From Prolixibacteraceae bacterium (GTDB lineage Bacteria > Bacteroidota > Bacteroidia > Bacteroidales > Prolixibacteraceae): DNA of 64,000 nt. A program made the translations under genes and the position numbers. The stretch is from NCBI GenBank assembly GCA_019856515.1, contig CP082230.1, forward strand, positions 2,170,001 through 2,234,000, in the 5' to 3' direction. Below, in pieces: positions 60,872 through 64,000 of this stretch. The notes under the pieces were generated by a model. The model searched no databases. It was not told where the DNA came from and was given only the letters and a program-made list of their open reading frames with translations. Numbering within the stretch: the first letter of the stretch is position 1; the number at the start of each line of letters is the position of its first letter.

Positions 60872-61732
60872 TTAGTAACGTAAATCAATAACTACGGGCA
60901 GATGATCTGAATAGTAGTGAAGATCTTTGGAATCTGATAGAACTGCATAGTGTTCGACTTCTAATCCTTCTTTGACAAAAATATAGTCGATACGGCTATC
61001 CAGAGGATGATTGAAATCGAAACGATTAAAAGTCCCATTAGGGCCATATGGCTTAGTATAAGAGACTTTCTTTGCATCGTCATACTTCTTTGACAAATAT
61101 TGTATTGCGTTCGCCTGAGGCTCCATATTAAAGTCCCCTGTAAGCACGTAGCTATATTTACCTTGTTCGGTAAGTTCTCTGATTTTGCTTACAATTAGTT
61201 TCGCCGATTCACTCTGTGCTTTTTTACCTACATGATCGAAATGTGTATTGAAAACAACAAGAAGCTTTCGTGTCATCTTATCACGGAGTTTTACCCATGT
61301 ACAGATACGAATACAAGCAGCATCCCATCCTATAGATGCTTTATTCGATGTGGCAGACAACCAAAAGTGTCCATCCTCCACCCGGCTATATTTGTCTTTA
61401 TCGTAGAAGATACCAGCATATTCGCCATTCTCTTGACCGTCATCACGCCCAACCCCAACAAAACCGTAGTGATCAAGCCCAGACTTAAGATCTTTTACTT
61501 GACTGTTTAGTGCTTCTTGCACACAAAGTATTTGTGGATCATGGTATTTTATAAGGGCTAATATACCGTCTTTGCGGTGGCTCCACGACTGTTCTCCATC
61601 GTTAGGGTTATCGTAGCGAATATTATAGGTCATAATACGACTACTTGTTTTAATTATGTTTGCCTTTGCTTTAGGTATAAAAAAAGTGACACCCAGCAAA
61701 GCTAACATGAAGGAAGCGATTCTTACTTTCAT
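60872..61732 (-). CDS. Secreted endonuclease/exonuclease/phosphatase-family protein
   Basis: 286 aa with a signal peptide (ASFMLALLGVTFFIPKAKA). The fold's motifs are all there: MTYNIRYDNPNDGEQSW, CVQEAL, NTHFDHVG, LTGDFNMEP, and SDHLPVVIDLRY at the end. EEP-family enzymes use a metal-bound His/Asp pair to cut phosphodiester or phosphomonoester bonds. In Bacteroidota secreted members often sit beside sugar-degradation genes and may hydrolyse phospholipid, nucleic acid or sugar-phosphate substrates, so the exact substrate is open. It points towards the sulfatase gene (convergent), with a terminator in between. Confidence 0.85.
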   Translation of the reverse strand: MKVRIASFMLALLGVTFFIPKAKANIIKTSSRIMTYNIRYDNPNDGEQSWSHRKDGILALIKYHDPQILCVQEALNSQVKDLKSGLDHYGFVGVGRDDGQENGEYAGIFYDKDKYSRVEDGHFWLSATSNKASIGWDAACIRICTWVKLRDKMTRKLLVVFNTHFDHVGKKAQSESAKLIVSKIRELTEQGKYSYVLTGDFNMEPQANAIQYLSKKYDDAKKVSYTKPYGPNGTFNRFDFNHPLDSRIDYIFVKEGLEVEHYAVLSDSKDLHYYSDHLPVVIDLRY

Positions 61733-61851
61733 AATTATAATGATTAATGTATGTTTTCCAAGGGACTGGAAGAATGTAACGAATCTACAGAATAAAATGG
61801 AGAGTTAGAAGCCGAAGAAAGTGACCAAGGGGTAAAAAAGATAAAAAAAAC

Positions 61852-61885
61852 AAAAAAGGGAGAGACATAGCCTCCCCCCTTTATT
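61852..61885 (-). terminator. Terminator of htpG
   Basis: On the minus strand AAAGGG(GG)GAG pairs with CTCCCTTT around a short loop with a bulge, followed by TTTTTTG. It lies 33 bp after the htpG stop codon. Confidence 0.75.
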
Positions 61886-61917
61886 ATACCTCTTAAATAG
61901 AAATCTTATATCGAAGC

Positions 61918-63966
61918 TTACTTAATCATTCGTACACTTCGTTGAACAAATTCATTAAGTGCTTTTCCTTTTAACATGTTGTTCGCTAGAAGTGCTAAGT
62001 CAACAAGTTGTTTAGCTAGAGCAGAGTCTTTACCGAACGATTGAAGCTTAATACGACGATCTTGTTCTAACTTAGATAGATCGTTGTTTAATTCCGTCAT
62101 TTGGTCTTTCTCTTCTTGAGATACTTCCTCCTCTTTCTTACCTTCTTTCAGCTTATTAAGACTCTCTACCTCTGATTTTTTACTCTGTATCTCAGCAGCA
62201 AATCTCTCTAGATCAGCCCCTAGTATACTATCTTTTTGTTCGAACACCTGCTTCACTAACGGGTGAGCAATATTTACAACAAGATTATAACGATCAGTCA
62301 TATCACCATACATATTCATGCCTGGCTGCATAGATGACATATCTTTCATACGACGCATAAACTCATTTTGTGTGATAACCATCGGTTGAGCATCTTCCCC
62401 TAGATCTTCAAAATCGATCATAAAGTCACCTTGTTCTGATGGAGTAACCACTTCAAAGATAGGGCTTAATTCACCTTTCTCCTCAGCCGTAAGCTCTTGC
62501 TTATTTTCATTCTCTTTCTCGATGAGTTTATCAGCTACATTCGAATCAACACGAACAAATCGTTTTTCAGGAAACTTCTGCTCTAATTTGTTCAACATAT
62601 GTGTAGCTAACATATCGTCCATCAACAATACATCATATCCTTTGGCTTTGGCAGCTTCAATGAATGAGTATTGCTCTGTTTGATCTGTAGCATACAGGTA
62701 AACCATCTTATTATCCTTATCTGTTTGGTTCTCTTTGATGATATTCTCATACTCTTCCCATGTGAATGCTTTTCCATCCGTATTCTTTAACAAATAGAAT
62801 TTCATTGCTCTATCATAGAACTTCTCTTCACTCAACATTCCATACTCAATGAAAATCTTCAAATCATCCCATTTCGCTTCGAAGTCTTCTCTTTGGTTCT
62901 TGAAGATTTCATGTAAACGATCTGCTACTTTCTTAGTAATATGACTAGAAATCTTCTTTACATTAGAGTCACTCTGAAGGTAAGAACGTGATACGTTCAA
63001 TGGAATATCTGGAGAATCAATCACCCCATGAAGTAGAGTCAAGAACTCTGGAACAATTCCTTCAACATGGTCTGTAACGAATACTTGGTTACAGTACAAC
63101 TGAATCTTATTCTTTTGAATCTCTACGTTATTTTTTAAACGTGGGAAATAAAGAACACCTGTTAAATTAAATGGGTAGTCTACATTCAAATGGATATGGA
63201 ACATTGGATCCTCCCCCATTGGATATAGCTGACGATAAAACTTGGTATAGTCCTCTTCTTTTAGGTCGGCAGGTTTCTTTGTCCAAGCAGGATGTGTGTC
63301 ATTAATGACATTCTCTTCTCCAGTAGACTCCTCTTTACCATCTTTCCACTCTTTCTTCTCTCCAAAAACAATCTCTATTGGAAGGAATTTACAATATTTA
63401 TCAAGTAGGTTCTGTATACGTGCCTCTTCTAAGAACTCTTTCGACTCTTCGTTGATATGCATCACGACATCCGTACCTACACCAGCTCTCGTTGTATCTT
63501 CTATAGTATACTCAGGAGATCCAGAACAGCTCCATTTAGCTGCAGTTGAACCCTCTTTGTGAGAAAGAGAAATTACATCTACTTTCGATGAAACCATAAA
63601 AGATGAATAGAAACCTAATCCAAAGTGTCCAATAATTGCATTGGCATCATCTTTATATTTTTCTAAGAACTCGGTTGCTCCAGAGAAAGCGATCTGATTA
63701 AGATACTTATCCATCTCCTCGGAAGTAAGTCCAATACCATTATCTGAAATAGTCAATGTCTGTGCCTCTTTGTCGATAGACACACGAACTTTAAGATTTT
63801 CTGTATTTCCATTATACTGTCCAACAGAAGCCAATGTTTTTAGTTTCTGTGTAGCATCCACAGCATTGGATACAATCTCTCTTAAAAAGATATCATGATC
63901 CGAGTATAAGAACTTCTTAATAATCGGGAATAAATTCTCGCTAGTAACTCCAATTTTTCCTTGCAT
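61918..63966 (-). CDS. htpG: Molecular chaperone HtpG (Hsp90)
   Basis: 682 aa, the size of Bacteroidota HtpG and slightly longer than the E. coli protein. The GHKL ATP-binding motifs are present (REIVSNAVDATQKLKTL, ISDNGIGL, GHFGLGFYSSFMVS), followed by the middle domain (YLQSDSNVKKISSHITKKVA) and a C-terminal dimerisation domain with charged linkers (KSEVESLNKLKEGKKEEEVS). Cytosolic ATP-dependent chaperone for stress-sensitive client proteins. It starts 34 bp from the right edge, so most of its promoter lies outside the window. Confidence 0.97.
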   Translation of the reverse strand: MQGKIGVTSENLFPIIKKFLYSDHDIFLREIVSNAVDATQKLKTLASVGQYNGNTENLKVRVSIDKEAQTLTISDNGIGLTSEEMDKYLNQIAFSGATEFLEKYKDDANAIIGHFGLGFYSSFMVSSKVDVISLSHKEGSTAAKWSCSGSPEYTIEDTTRAGVGTDVVMHINEESKEFLEEARIQNLLDKYCKFLPIEIVFGEKKEWKDGKEESTGEENVINDTHPAWTKKPADLKEEDYTKFYRQLYPMGEDPMFHIHLNVDYPFNLTGVLYFPRLKNNVEIQKNKIQLYCNQVFVTDHVEGIVPEFLTLLHGVIDSPDIPLNVSRSYLQSDSNVKKISSHITKKVADRLHEIFKNQREDFEAKWDDLKIFIEYGMLSEEKFYDRAMKFYLLKNTDGKAFTWEEYENIIKENQTDKDNKMVYLYATDQTEQYSFIEAAKAKGYDVLLMDDMLATHMLNKLEQKFPEKRFVRVDSNVADKLIEKENENKQELTAEEKGELSPIFEVVTPSEQGDFMIDFEDLGEDAQPMVITQNEFMRRMKDMSSMQPGMNMYGDMTDRYNLVVNIAHPLVKQVFEQKDSILGADLERFAAEIQSKKSEVESLNKLKEGKKEEEVSQEEKDQMTELNNDLSKLEQDRRIKLQSFGKDSALAKQLVDLALLANNMLKGKALNEFVQRSVRMIK

Positions 63967-64000
63967 AGTGCGAATAATATATAGTTATACGATTTTTTCT

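Noticed and set aside
1..64000. tRNA, rRNA, transposase or integrase genes
   Set aside because: I looked for them in the gaps and accessory regions and saw no cloverleaf, rRNA segment, DDE/serine recombinase or tyrosine recombinase motif.

Overview
The window looks like chromosomal DNA of a low-G+C, probably marine member of the Bacteroidota (a Marinilabiliales/Prolixibacteraceae-type organism would fit; that level is inference). Several things point to the phylum: the recN - DUF4835 - coaBC - RNA polymerase omega - bamD cluster, promoters of the TTTG/TAnnTTTG type, proteins with C-terminal type IX secretion (T9SS) sorting domains, a sphingolipid-type alpha-oxoamine synthase and DUF6266 proteins.

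Layout. 1-9 kb is core: recN (cut by the left edge), a DUF4835 protein, coaBC (split by a -1 frameshift at an A9 run), omega, bamD, a serine palmitoyltransferase-like gene and trxB, separated by about 1-kb AT-rich gaps. 9.8-16.6 kb is one gene for a 2253-aa secreted multidomain protein. 16.6-20.6 kb has two small paralogous lipoproteins, an AraC regulator, a cytoplasmic reductive-dehalogenase-like corrinoid/Fe-S protein and an NrtS-like two-helix membrane protein. 20.8-33.3 kb is accessory: two DUF6266 genes, small membrane proteins, an outer-membrane barrel, a 454-aa protein of unknown function, a tandemly duplicated lipoprotein/clostripain unit with a chimeric remnant inside, an HTH - winged-helix - amidase - membrane-protein cassette, and three arrays of a GC-rich inverted repeat. 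33.3-35.1 kb encodes a PutAbiC-like phage-defence candidate.

35.3-39.6 kb is the most distinctive locus: a Tat-exported reductive dehalogenase catalytic subunit (rdhA), a three-helix membrane protein (rdhB-like anchor), a flavinylated NosR/PceC-type membrane protein (rdhC-like), an overlapping 39-aa membrane peptide and an upstream TetR gene. Five copies of an 18-bp palindrome lie around rdhA and tetR, and near-identical 27-bp direct repeats flank the module. It reads as an organohalide-respiration-type unit under TetR control.

40-64 kb: a HEPN-like gene plus lipoprotein, a T9SS-exported beta-helix protein, a decayed GH30 glycosidase gene, a flavin reductase-rubredoxin fusion, ppdK with a structured leader, a second giant T9SS protein (2247 aa, paralogue of the first), a GntR/periplasmic-binding-type regulator, a sulfatase, a secreted EEP-family phosphatase/nuclease and htpG. 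The beta-helix protein, GH30 remnant, GntR regulator and sulfatase suggest breakdown of a sulfated polysaccharide, but no SusC/SusD pair is present.

Strand composition changes near 39.6-40.2 kb. Left of it (clearest from about 17 kb) the + strand has C>G even in + strand genes; right of it + strand genes are G-rich. A mirrored, partly palindromic intergenic segment with one DnaA-box-like sequence sits at the change, so this may be a replichore boundary.
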